DNA of 64,000 bases from Platerodrilus igneus (taxonomy: Eukaryota > Arthropoda > Insecta > Coleoptera > Lycidae). Below the pieces are notes generated by a model. It saw nothing but the letters and a program-made list of their open reading frames with translations. It did not search any database and was not told the origin of the DNA. Made by a program: the position numbers and the translations under genes. The stretch covers positions 806,001 through 870,000 of the forward strand of contig JARFIW010001188.1 of the NCBI GenBank assembly GCA_036346225.1, written 5' to 3'. Below are positions 47,485 through 56,588 of this stretch, one piece after another; position 1 is the stretch's first letter, and the number at the start of each line of letters is the position of its first letter.

Positions 47485-47690
47485 TTATATCTTTATGCCC
47501 ACCATGTGTATGTTGATGTGCTCCCAGGATGACGTTACGCTTGTCATCTTCGCTCCATAAACTAATTTTATTAATAAGCTGCGTGTACAAATCGTGTTTT
47601 TTACTCCGGATAGATACGCAGGCAAGTACTCGATACCATCCAAATTAAGAATTGGATGCTTGACGACTGTTAACATCCGCTTCCCTCGTG
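47485..47690 (-). pseudogene. Unrecognised small ORF of the Polinton-like element
   Basis: The minus strand reads GKRMLTVVKHPILNLDGIEY and then LPAYLSGVKNT to a stop at 47485. The upstream extension of the frame is only minisatellite. A diverged paralogue lies at 46010-46090, which argues that the sequence once had a function. No domain recognised. Confidence 0.45.
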
Positions 47691-47696
47691 TACGCC

Positions 47697-47850
47697 CAGA
47701 TACATCCCAGCCCATGCGCACTCCCTGCCCATGCGCACCCCTACGCGCGCACCCCTGTCCATGCGCACCCCTGCGCGTGCACACCCCTGCTCATGCGCAC
47801 CCCTACGCGTGCGCACTCCTGCCCATGCGCACTGCCCATACGCACCCCTT
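47697..47850. repeat. GC-rich minisatellite, ~15-bp units
   Basis: Units such as CCCATGCGCACCCCT and ACGCGCGCACCCCTG in tandem. Far more GC-rich than the surrounding DNA. Open frames across it on both strands are artefacts. Confidence 0.9.
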
Positions 47851-47973
47851 TTATAAATAAAGAACAATGTAATACTATTCTAAAATGTTTATTCCGACAT
47901 TATACATAACAAAATGTAAAAATATTTAATACCAAGCATGGAGTCATTTAAACTTAATTTTAATACAAATTTA

Positions 47974-48690
47974 TACACAGAAGACAGTCCTTTCTTTATG
48001 TTTGTTTGGAGTGGTTTTAATTTTATCTAATTTTATTCGCAGCTTAAAATTTAAGTCGACACCCAAGTCCTCTATCTCCTTTTCTAGCCAATAGTTTGAT
48101 ACATAGAGACCGTCTAGGTTTTCGAATTGTAAAATGTACCGAAGTTTAACTTTATATTTAAAGTCTTTGATTCCACCGTCATCCAGATCCATTCCTTCGT
48201 GTAATTCTTGCAGCTTGTGACAATCTTTTAATCGCAGCTTTCCCACTATATCCTGCATACGTATCTTGTTAGCTTGATCGACTTCTTCTTGTCGGTATTG
48301 GAGGAAATCCTTATTCTCCCACACACTGTTGTGTAGTTGCATGTCCACCACTTTTGGGAATATATGGTTGTTATAGGTTGTAACACCCTCGGTTTTAAAT
48401 GATTCAAAATGTTCTTTACTAGGCAAATATACAATGTTATCGGAACCCCTTTACGTGTGGTGTACGCCAAGGTTACAAAACCCGCATTCCTTAGTTCGTC
48501 TTAGTTATCTGCCATTTTGATAAATACGTTTTTAGAATAACCTTTTAAAAAGTATACGGATTTAGTACCATCCTTCTCCGCATGAACGCCTACATAACTA
48601 AAAGAGTCTTTCTTACTAACCGCAAATGCATACAGCTTGTACAACCCGGATGTATCTAAGTCAGTCTATCGGCACATAAAATAATCTTTT
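47974..48690 (-). pseudogene. Unrecognised gene of the Polinton-like element, frameshifted
   Basis: About 230 codons can be followed on the minus strand. SGLYKLYAFAVSKKDSFSYV lies near 48640, then YFLKGYSKNVFIKM, GFVTLAYTTRKGVPITLYI near 48460 and, after a frameshift near 48430, SFKTEGVTTYNNHIFPKVV through to a stop near 47974. One internal stop lies at about 48506. The last third is rich in Lys and Leu. It lies about 10 bp after the Rep-like gene on the same strand. A diverged copy of its middle part is at 46820-46930. No known domain was recognised. Confidence 0.6.
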
Positions 48691-48699
48691 AATTCTTCC

Positions 48700-50279
48700 T
48701 CATTTTCTAATAAGATGTTCTTTGTCTAACACATCTTTGTATTGTTCGCGTATTGTCGCAGTGTTTTCCATGTAGTCCAATTTTCGCCTTTTTGCATCCA
48801 TTTCCTCTAATTCCAGTTGTCTTTTCCTTCCACTTACAGCGTATGGCATGCATAATGGGGCAATTTCCTTTAGCGTAAACGGATAGAGTTTACTACCAAT
48901 ATTTGCGCGTTGTCGTACAACCTCTGGGCGAACGTTAGGTGTATTTATCAATCCCAATTCCGAAATGACTATTTCTTTTGGAATTGTAGAATATGGTGTT
49001 GCAGATTGTGTAAAATATGTACTACCTGCTTTAATGTAGCACTTGTGTAAGATTTTTAATTTATCTTGGCTGCCCTCCTGCTCTACTATCTCCAAATAAT
49101 TTACAGGTAAATAGTTAAAACTAAAAGCCGAAAGCACATACTTTATCAATTTTTCCCTTTCCTTTGGTTTTTCGGACAACTTAATTTGCAAGCCCGTCAA
49201 TTTCTTTGTATTGCCATTCCCCCAATACACGTACTGTAGTAGATTATTATACACTAAACAGCAGCTATTTTGTAGCTTGTCCGATAGCTTACTCCACATT
49301 TTGGCAAGTGGTACCAAGTACATTGGCGCCTTTAGGAAGTATAACTTACCATCTTCCAATAAGGTTAAACAGGCTTTTAAGAAATTATACACCCGTTCCG
49401 CACTGACATAGCTTCCAATTGCACAGTTGTATATTGTCGCTTCCAATCGCGTAATACCATGTTCTTTGGCCAAAGTAGACGCAAATGCTTCCCTTAAACG
49501 TACATCTGGACAACGTAAAAAATCTAGTATATGATTGCCAAGTTGTTTATTAACACCAGGACTTGTTATCTGATACACAAATTTGTTGTATATCTTAATT
49601 CTTGCATTGGTTGTTAACCATGTTAAACAATCAATTCCCACAGTATTATCGTTGTCAACTATAATATTACACTTTTCTTCGTATTCGCCCTTATAGCAAA
49701 AGTTATGGTTTGCAGTTAAATAATTACACATCTCCATCTTGCTAAATATGCTCGCAAAATCTTGGGTTACATCCATGTGAAAAAGATAATAATAATCTTT
49801 TTTGAGTCCGTCTAATATATCTGGTAGTTCCTCCAATAAAGATTCCAACTTAACATCTACTAGTTCCACTTTGTACGGGACGCATATAGGATTTTGGAAT
49901 TTTTTATTAATACATTCGAGGTCGTCTTTTCCGATAATTTCTTTTACTCTCTGGCCCATCTTGTTAGTGCTTTCTAGAGAAAACGGAAGCTTAGCTTTAA
50001 CACCATGCCTAGCGGAAACAAATCGGTTGAACTTTCTTCGTAGATAACTGTTAAATGCACCACAAATTTCTTTTTTTAGGATAAACTTTCTTTTGCTCGC
50101 AGATTTTTGCTCGGCGTTAGAATGGTCGCAAATTCGACATAACAAATATTACCAATATCTGTCACCAGATTATTGTTGCACATATTTTCTGCCAAAAGCC
50201 ACAATCCAAATCGCTCATTTGCTGATTTCACTTTATTACCAAGAAGGTGAGGAACGTTAATCACCTTGGAGACGCTCAT
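48700..50279 (-). pseudogene. Rep-like gene (possible replication initiator), one frameshift
   Basis: An uninterrupted frame of about 480 codons (48700-50145) lacks an ATG at its start. A 67-codon ORF from the ATG at 50279 overlaps it in another frame, so a single frameshift near 50100-50140 probably separates the N-terminus. Conserved-looking blocks are FHMDVTQDF (near 49770), GIDCLTW, RIKIYNKFVYQ (near 49580) and GITRLEATIYN (near 49440). The pattern strand-D-x-D, then IYNK, then RxE is that of Rep_trans-type rolling-circle initiators. A basic C-terminal part (SGRKRQLELEEMDAKRRKL) could be a nuclear signal. Assignment to the Rep_trans fold is inference. The gene faces left and lies beside the dyad repeats at 50440-51378. 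Confidence 0.6.
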
Positions 50280-50324
50280 GTTTACTGTTCTAGCTACTGC
50301 CGAATACTAAATTGGATACGAAAA

Positions 50325-50345
50325 ATTGCCCCTTATGTATCCTAC
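50325..50345 (-). promoter_or_regulatory. Promoter-like motif upstream of the Rep-like gene
   Basis: On the minus strand CTGTAGGATACATAAGG lies about 45 bases before the ATG at 50279. A nearly identical sequence, CTATAGGGTACATAAAG, precedes the zinc finger ORF in both TIRs. Confidence 0.45.
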
Positions 50346-50441
50346 AGAGTGGGGGCGCATATTGCCGAAGATAGCCGAATATGTCGGACACAACCATATC
50401 GCCTACATTCTCTTGATTAGGAACAGTTTTTAAAATACAGT

Positions 50442-50466
50442 CTAGGTCGGATTAAATCCGACCTAG
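50442..50466. repeat. Perfect 25-bp palindrome
   Basis: Arms CTAGGTCGGATT and AATCCGACCTAG around a single A. More CCTAGGTCGGA-like pieces follow at 50462 and 50590, suggesting a repeated protein-binding site. Confidence 0.8.
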
Positions 50467-50535
50467 GTCGGACTGGGTAGGAATGCGCATCGACATATAT
50501 CCGGATATATATCGAATAAATGTAGGATGTTAGAT

Positions 50536-50589
50536 TAGGGTGAAATTGTCCCATAGGGTGAAATTACCCCATAGAGCGAAATTGCCACC
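50536..50589. repeat. 18-bp tandem repeat, three copies
   Basis: TAGGGTGAAATTGTCCCA, TAGGGTGAAATTACCCCA and TAGAGCGAAATTGCCACC follow one another without gaps. Confidence 0.85.
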
Positions 50590-50694
50590 GACCTAGGTTG
50601 GATGTGGACTTGTCAGGAGTTAGGTTAGGTTAGTTGGACTTGCGTGGACTTAGGTTAGATAAAAGGAAAAAATTGATAGGTTAGGTCAGTGCCG

Positions 50695-51290
50695 TTTTAA
50701 TGAGTTTTCTCATTAAAATCCCATTAGCACTAATTGTTTTTTAATGAGTTTTCTCATTAAAAACCCATTAGCACTAATTGCTTTTTAATGCATTTTCTCA
50801 TTAAAATCCCGTTAGCACTAATTGTTTTTAATGAGTTTTCTCAATAAAATCTCATTAGCACTAATTGTTTTTTAATGAGTTTTCTCATTAAAAACTCATT
50901 AGCGCTAATTGCTTTTTAATGGATTTTCTCATTAAAATCCCATTAGCACTAATTGTTTTTAACGAGTTTTCTCATTAAAAACTCATTAGCACTAATTGTT
51001 TTTTAATGAGTTTTCTCATTAAAAACCCATTAGCACTAATTGCTTTTTAATGCATTTTCTCATTAAAATCCCGTTAGCACTAATTGCTTTTAATGAGTTT
51101 TCTCAATAAAATCTCATTAGCACTAATTGTTTTTTAATGAGTTTTCTCATTAAAAACTCATTAGCGCTAATTGCTTTTTAATGGATTTTCTCATTAAAAT
51201 CCCATTAGCACTAATTGTTTTTAATGAGTTTTCTCATTAAAAACTCATTAGCACTAATTGTTTTTTAATGAGTTTTCTCATTAAAAACCA
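50695..51290. repeat. Dyad-containing 43-bp satellite with a 262-bp higher-order period
   Basis: About 14 monomers of 43-44 bp, each with the dyad TTAATGAGTTTTCTCATTAA followed by ACCCATTAGCACTAATTG-like sequence. Diagnostic variants (GCATTTTC, GGATTTTC, CCCGTTAG, TTAGCGCT) recur in the same order after 262 bp, so six monomers form a higher-order unit present about twice. It is flanked by direct copies of TTAGATAAAAGGAAAAA and AGGTTAGGTCAG at 50656-50695 and 51304-51340. Confidence 0.9.
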
Positions 51291-51308
51291 AGTGTGGACC
51301 TAGGTTAG

Positions 51309-51377
51309 ATAAAAGGAAAAATTTATAGGTTAGGTCAGCGCCGCGGCGCTGACCTAACCTATCAATTTTCCTTTTAT
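51309..51377. repeat. Near-perfect 69-bp palindrome beside the right TIR
   Basis: The arms are about 35 bp, centred at 51343/51344 on CAGCGCCGCGGCGCTG. They extend through AGGTTAGGTCAG into ATAAAAGG with one indel and one or two mismatches. It directly abuts the inner end of the right TIR. Confidence 0.88.
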
Positions 51378-51599
51378 ACTTGGTATTAGTGCTAATTTGT
51401 TTAGCGACCGCGTTTGTGCACTCTTCGAGTGTCTTCGGCAATCTTCGATTGTTTCCAAAGAACGTATTCAAGCCTACCATTTCCGAAAATATGACGTAGA
51501 AGTTATTTAAAATTAAATTGCTTTATTAGTAAGTATTCTGTGGACAACAAGTTTGGTATTACATTAGTATAGGTTTAAAGTGTTTTATTAAGTTTTTGA

Positions 51600-51785
51600 T
51601 TATAGTAGCACTGCATCTTTTACTGCACGACTTGCAGCCAATTTGTGTGCGTGCGCTACTACTCTTTTGGATTTTTACTATGCACGCGATGCAATTGTTG
51701 ATCCGTATAACATAGAAAACGTTTCCGATGCGAACCGGGTGCATGCATTGGTGCTAAATGTACTGGACGAGCAGCAAGGATTATG
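51600..51785 (+). CDS. Unrecognised short coding fragment in the right TIR
   Basis: The plus strand reads SFTARLAANLCACATTLLDF and then YYARDAIVDPYNIENVSDAN through to a TGA at 51784-51786. There is no ATG at its start; an AG acceptor-like TTTGATTATAG precedes it, so it may be a second exon. The left TIR carries the same sequence with a stop in place of one Tyr codon. It lies about 175 bp before the zinc finger ORF on the same strand. No domain was recognised. Confidence 0.4.
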
Positions 51786-51852
51786 ACGTCATTTAGTTCC
51801 CCGCTGAATCCTCAACTTTGTTCGGGTGTCTTCGGAAACCTTCGGTTTGCAT

Positions 51853-51875
51853 TCTATAGGGTACATAAAGCAGGT
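51853..51875 (+). promoter_or_regulatory. Promoter-like motif upstream of the zinc finger ORF
   Basis: CTATAGGGTACATAAAG lies about 90 bases before the ATG at 51962. It is conserved in the left TIR (complement near 45403-45420) and resembles the motif upstream of the Rep-like gene. Confidence 0.45.
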
Positions 51876-51961
51876 ACGCAAGAGTATACCTTTTAGTTAT
51901 AAGTTAGTTCGCTTACAAGTTTAACCAAAGTTCTATAGTGCGGATTTAGTTTTGTACTAAA

Positions 51962-52744
51962 ATGGTACCTGCAAACGTTTTTAAATGCGAGCCCTATCAC
52001 GTCTACTTTACCAAGAGGGATGCTCTCAAACGGCACCAGAACAAATGTAGTGGTGTAACATCGTCCACGGTTAAGTTTATACATCCGTCCGCAGCAAAGT
52101 ACTTAAACTGTGGGTCTTGCGGTATCGCTTTTACGAGAATGGACAGTTTACAACGACACAAGGAAAAACAGCATGGTATGTCATTAAGCAGTAAACGTTT
52201 AGCTCCGCCAGCTGTTAAAGGGTCTCTTACGAAACAACCACGAATTATGTGTAAAGTATGCGATTTCGAAATGGAAAAAACTACGTATGCCGCACACTTA
52301 AGGAGCAACAAACATAAAAATGCATCAGTTACCGTTACTAGCGACGATGGTGTAGAAATGGTTAGCACAGCGTTTAAGAACCGTATGGCTAGCTATCGCA
52401 TAAAGAACGCCAGTGTTGACGAAGGAGTGTCTGAGTTTCTTTGGAAGCAGAAAGAGCGATTTATTCGATTAATTAATGAAAAAAGAATACAACATACAGC
52501 AATAAAAGTATATTGCGAACTCTACGGCGTTTACACCAAAATGGGGGAAGAGGCTACCGATGTGAAATTCTTTAACACAAAAAATGTGGTTATTACGTCT
52601 TCTAGTAATCTGGAAAATATGTACGAAGTCTTAAGCGAAACCATGCGAACAAAATCAGAGGAATTTGAAACATGTGGGTCGGGTTGGTCTTTGGAAAAAG
52701 TGCTCTATTTAGAAATAAATATTAATAAGTATAAGCCGATATGA
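51962..52744 (+). CDS. Zinc finger protein with polymerase B N-terminal-like region, right TIR copy
   Basis: 260 codons from the ATG at 51962, differing from the left copy at about 20 residues with no frameshift. The zinc-finger modules and the NKYKPI end are retained. Copies that both stay open in a decayed element may reflect gene conversion between the TIRs or selection. The first finger has CEPYHVYF, losing one Cys that the left copy keeps (CEPCHVYF), so the left copy is the better model. It points to the right terminus. Confidence 0.75.
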   Translation: MVPANVFKCEPYHVYFTKRDALKRHQNKCSGVTSSTVKFIHPSAAKYLNCGSCGIAFTRMDSLQRHKEKQHGMSLSSKRLAPPAVKGSLTKQPRIMCKVCDFEMEKTTYAAHLRSNKHKNASVTVTSDDGVEMVSTAFKNRMASYRIKNASVDEGVSEFLWKQKERFIRLINEKRIQHTAIKVYCELYGVYTKMGEEATDVKFFNTKNVVITSSSNLENMYEVLSETMRTKSEEFETCGSGWSLEKVLYLEININKYKPI

Positions 52745-52899
52745 GAAGTTCTAGGTTGAGAATAAAAAATTGTGAATATGTATTTAGAAATGTGGTTTAC
52801 AAAATTTAAACTGTATTAGTAAAAATTGTCTGTAATAAAAAGTTTTAAGAATGGTTTTTCGATTTTCTTTTAGGTATGAGCTGCCGAAAATTTATAATT

Positions 52900-53640
52900 T
52901 AGAGGGTGTGTGTAAAATGGTAAGGGGTGCTTCGATTTTAAATCTATTTACAGATTCGGATTTTGCGTAAAATTTTAGACTAATTTGATGTATCGCATGT
53001 ATAAAAAATTTATAAGGACGGTCAAAATCGCTACCAGCAAAAAATCTTAAAATGAGGGTAGCTCTCTGTGAATGGCGCTATCTAAAAATTTTAAAGAGAT
53101 TTAGGTAGGTGAGAAAATTCTAATATTAATTGATACCAAACAAGATAGGTTTATCTTGCGGATGGAAATGTGGAGAAAGGTTTATCCTGCAGAGGGTATG
53201 TGTGTAATTTTGTAAGGCGTGGTCCTATTTTAAATCTATTTGCATATTCAAATTCTGTATAAAATTCTAGACTAATTTGATGTATTGCATGTATAAAAAA
53301 GTTTATGCAGACGGTTAAAAATCGCTACCGGTAAAAATTCTTAAAATTGGGGTAGCTCTCTGGGGCATGCGCTATTAAAAAAATTCCTAAAGATTCGGGT
53401 GGCTGAGAAAATTCTAATATTAATTGATACCAAACAAGATAGGTTTATCTCAAAAGATGCAATGGCTAGTCGAAGAAAGCTATTTGGTTCAGAATGTTAG
53501 CGGTAAAAAAATCTTAAAATGAGGGTAGCTCCCTGGAGGATGATGCCATATAAAAAATTCCTAGAGATTCGGGTAGCTGAGAAAAATCTAATATTAATTG
53601 ATACCAAACAATATAGTTTTATCTCGTGTGTGGAAATGTG
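52900..53640. repeat. Subterminal tandem repeats of the right TIR
   Basis: Mirror of the array at 43600-44370, with GGTAGCTCTCTG, then ATTAATTGATACCAAACA and AGATAGGTTTATCT blocks in three copies. Confidence 0.8.
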
Positions 53641-53855
53641 GAGAAAGATTTATCTCGCGGGTGGAAAGAATGCGGGTGTGCCGTAATCAAAATGGTTGGG
53701 GTAAAAAATTCCACAAGGCGAGATCAAGGATGAGATTTATCTCCTCATTTCCTCCTTATAGGAATTTACATGTAATTTGGTCCAGATGTGTGGGGAAATG
53801 AGGGATTCTGGGGGAAATGAGGCGGTGGTTCGTCACTAAATGGTCTACTGACACC

Positions 53856-54450
53856 GAAATCAAAATCAAACGCCGGTCAAAACTAGTCGATACACCAGAC
53901 AGACACCTCTCTCCACCTCCTATAAAGGTTAATTCCAATGTCACCTCTGAGTGCGTTCGGAAACCTGCAAGTAGTAACAGTGCTGTTCAAAATGCCTTGA
54001 AATATCGAAATGTACACTAATCATATCTGCAATAATTATCAACTAATAAAAATCGACTTAGGAAATTTTCCGGATTACTAAAATACTAATAATTATTGAG
54101 GACAGATTGCATCGCAACACTGCTAAAGCTTCCTTGTATAAGGCATTCTTAAATATTAAGGGCTTCTTAATTAATGCTCACTCACATCGCACACCACTTT
54201 AGTTAAAGGAAAACTTAGTCGTGGCAATGCCGTAAAACTTAAGGTGTTTTTATTTTTTCTAGTTCGCACGTTAATTTTTTAATCTGAAATTATTGTTATT
54301 AATTAATTGTTGTTTATACTATTTTAATCGTGTACTTGGTAGATAATAGTTGGTTTATGCGGTCAGTTATTTTATAATTATAATACAAGTACTAGACTGT
54401 TATGGTATTATTAGTTTTAAAAAATTTAAGTTGTAGATAAAACTAGTGTG
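53856..54450. other. Right flank of the Polinton-like element
   Basis: An open frame of about 56 codons (53851-54020) starts exactly at the target site and contains RRSKLVDTPDRHLSPPP and KPASSNSAVQNAL. It has no ATG of its own outside the element. It could be part of a host exon disrupted by the insertion, but this is weak. Nothing else recognised. Confidence 0.3.
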
Positions 54451-54451
54451 G

Positions 54452-55395
54452 AGCCCGAAAACAAGATATTCGAAAATGATTTTGATATGCTAGAGATCAT
54501 TGACTATGGGTTTCTAAGGCTGATTGTATTTGACTATACAAACGATACTGATGTGCTTCCAGACCTTCTGTTTTTTTAGGAGATATCGTTTAATGCGTAA
54601 AACTGTTTTTAATATTTTAGAACTCGTCGAAACGAATTTACGACAGAATGATATATAATACGCTGGTTGTGCAAGATACATCAATAATAATCAAATTACA
54701 GTAATCAAAGCAGTTCACCTGTTAATCAGCTGTTGACCTGTTTGTGATTTTATGCATCGGCTGGCTACCTCATTCAAGTTGCGGATATTATGAAAAGGAA
54801 CACATCTACAGTTTCCAGAAAAATTGTGCGAGTCTCAGTAGCACATGTTAGGCTATGCCCTCAGTTTATAGATATGCCTGAAAATTTTTAGATGGCCTGG
54901 GGCAACGTATGACTTTCCAAAATTTAATAACAGCAGTGTGAACACACTTTGAGATGGGAACATTTCCAAATTGCTTATTGACTGGTAAGAATTTCTAATA
55001 ACTGTACGAATGTAATAAATATTTTAGGTGACACTGGATATCCTATAAGATCATATTTCTTTATGTCTTATTAAATCCACATACAGAGGCTCAAATAAGA
55101 TATGATGAAGCTAGAAAGTGAATTAGGAATTCTATTAAATGACTTTTTAGCGTCTGAAAACAACATTCTTCAGTACTAGCATATAAAATGCGTTTAAAAT
55201 TACAAACTGTTTGACAATAATTGTAGTTTGTGAATTATAACACAACATTGTTATTGAGCAACATGAAGTTGGACCACCTCCAGCAAAAAAAAAATTGATC
55301 GCAATGAACTGGGCAACCCTATTGAAGCTGGACGGATTTCAGCCGTTCCCCATGTTGGCAATGCACGAATAGATATCAGACGCTTTCATTCGTAA
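54452..55395 (+). pseudogene. PIF/Harbinger transposase relic (HARBI1-like)
   Basis: The translation shows LEIIDYGFLRL near 54500 and PVNQLLTCL followed, after a stop, by FYASAGYLIQVADIMKRNTS near 54720-54800 (helix-turn-helix). STVSRKIVRVSVAHVRLCPQ follows. After a deletion of the middle of the catalytic domain come GDTGYPIRSYFF near 55030 and a WKQHSSVLAYKMRLKLQ-like segment near 55160. Near 55330 a PVPHVGNARIDIRR-like end can be read. Many stops interrupt it. HARBI1-type transposases act with a Myb-like partner, whose remnant lies just downstream on the other strand. Confidence 0.8.
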
Positions 55396-55518
55396 CCATT
55401 TTACTAATTTGTAATTTTAATGGAGTTATCTACAAAAACAAAAAGAACTTAAACTAATTTGTATCGATCTTAGTCATAATATTTACTAGTAAAATATAAA
55501 CCAGAAAACATTTTAGTA

Positions 55519-55770
55519 ACAAATCACTAGTGCAACTTTTGTAATTGTTTTTCTTTAATACATATATCCAATTCTAACTCTTGTAATTGTTTTTCTTTAA
55601 TACATATATCCAATTCTAACGTTTTCTTTTTAAGCATTCTTTCTTCCCTTTCTCGGTTAATTTGTGTTTCTAGTTCCTTTTTTTGTAAAAGTTTGTGATA
55701 TTTCTTCGCAACTAAAGAAGATATCGCTGCTCCAACTTGAGCACCTGGTCGAAGACAGCTCAGTGTTATC
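55519..55770 (-). pseudogene. Myb/SANT-like partner gene of Harbinger, C-terminal part
   Basis: The minus strand reads GAAISSLVAKKYHKLLQKKE, then a Glu/Lys/Leu coiled coil ending with two copies of LELDICIKEKQLQ. It ends near 55520. Harbinger elements encode a second, DNA-binding protein that helps import the transposase into the nucleus. Its convergent orientation and C-terminal coiled coil fit that protein. The N-terminal Myb domain was not found. Confidence 0.6.
55537..55620. repeat. 42-bp tandem duplication, in frame
   Basis: TTGTAATTGTTTTTCTTTAA and the following 22 bases are repeated at once. The unit is a multiple of three and adds 14 residues to the coiled coil read on the minus strand. 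Confidence 0.9.
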
Positions 55771-56011
55771 TAGAAGTAAAAAGTTTTATTGTAGAGGAGC
55801 ATTAAAGACTTAATGAATATTTCCATTTTTTCTTAGAGGAGTTGACAACTGTGGCTTCAGGCCTGTGGAATTGTATTTTTTCTATGTGGTGGTTTAGCAG
55901 CAAACTGTTCATCGATATCTCCATACTAAATATACTGTTTATATACTTTTTTCACAAAATGCAATCAACTGTAATATTATATAATAAAAGTAGAGAGAAA
56001 TTTAAAAGTAT

Positions 56012-56538
56012 TGTAACGGGCTACTACTACCGCGTTTCACTAATTTAAAACAAGTAGCAACAAAGGTTTTTATTACTCACTGTTCACAAGTCTAATTAAC
56101 AGTATATGCTTTATTTATAGACGTTTTCAGTCCAATTAACAATGAAGCAAAATCACACTAATGAATTTACAAGCACTAATATCTTCTTAAACTATATAGG
56201 TCTATTAACAACATTAACACCACTATTTATTTATTACACTTTTGTTTATTTATGTATTCTACAAGCTGCATGTACTTTAGACACGTTCACATAATATACC
56301 ATTTATGTATACTCTTGGACTTCCAAAAACTCAACTATTTAAATTTACACGATATAATTTATATTTGACAATCTAGTATAGACTAACTTTTATACTTCAT
56401 CATCGGTCTTACTTATACCATGAATTAAGAAGATGAGTCATCCTCCAGTAATTGCTAGAAGATGCTCGATCCATGGCAAATATACATTGCTTACGATGCT
56501 TTTGTGTTTGACGAGTTGCCTAATAGTAGCTGGCAACA
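56012..56538 (-). repeat. 3' LTR of copy B
   Basis: In window orientation it begins TGTAACGGGCTACTACTACC and ends TAGTAGCTGGCAACA. The polypurine tract follows at 56539-56553 (complement TTAAAGAGGGGGCAG). Confidence 0.92.
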
Positions 56539-56588
56539 CTGCCCCCTCTTTAAAACCGTTACGTCTCGTAACTGAAAATACATTTTGA

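Larger units (their letters stand above)
43415..53849. mobile_element. Polinton/Maverick-like element, 10.4 kb, TSD GACACC
   Basis: The ends are AGTAGACCATTTAGTGACG and its exact complement, and GACACC is duplicated at 43409-43414 and 53850-53855. AG...CT-type ends (AGT...ACT) with 6-bp duplications are hallmarks of Polintons. The terminal inverted repeats are about 2.5 kb (43415-45928, 51376-53849). The element carries polymerase B pieces and a Rep-like gene, but no integrase, ATPase, protease or capsid gene was recognised. It is shorter than typical 15-20 kb Polintons, so it is a deleted or derived form that would need enzymes from elsewhere to move. Confidence 0.88.
51376..53849. repeat. 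Right terminal inverted repeat
   Basis: Inverted partner of 43415-45928, with the subterminal repeats at 52900-53640. Confidence 0.92.

Noticed and set aside
47485..47867. Arg/Gly-rich and Pro/His-rich frames on both strands
   Set aside because: Mostly products of a GC-rich minisatellite; only the part below about 47690 has non-repetitive sequence.
50695..51290. CRISPR array
   Set aside because: The repeats are contiguous monomers without unique spacers, no cas genes are present, and the context is eukaryotic.
50620..51345. Telomere-like TTAGG repeats
   Set aside because: Only scattered GGTTAGG words occur; no tandem TTAGG array.
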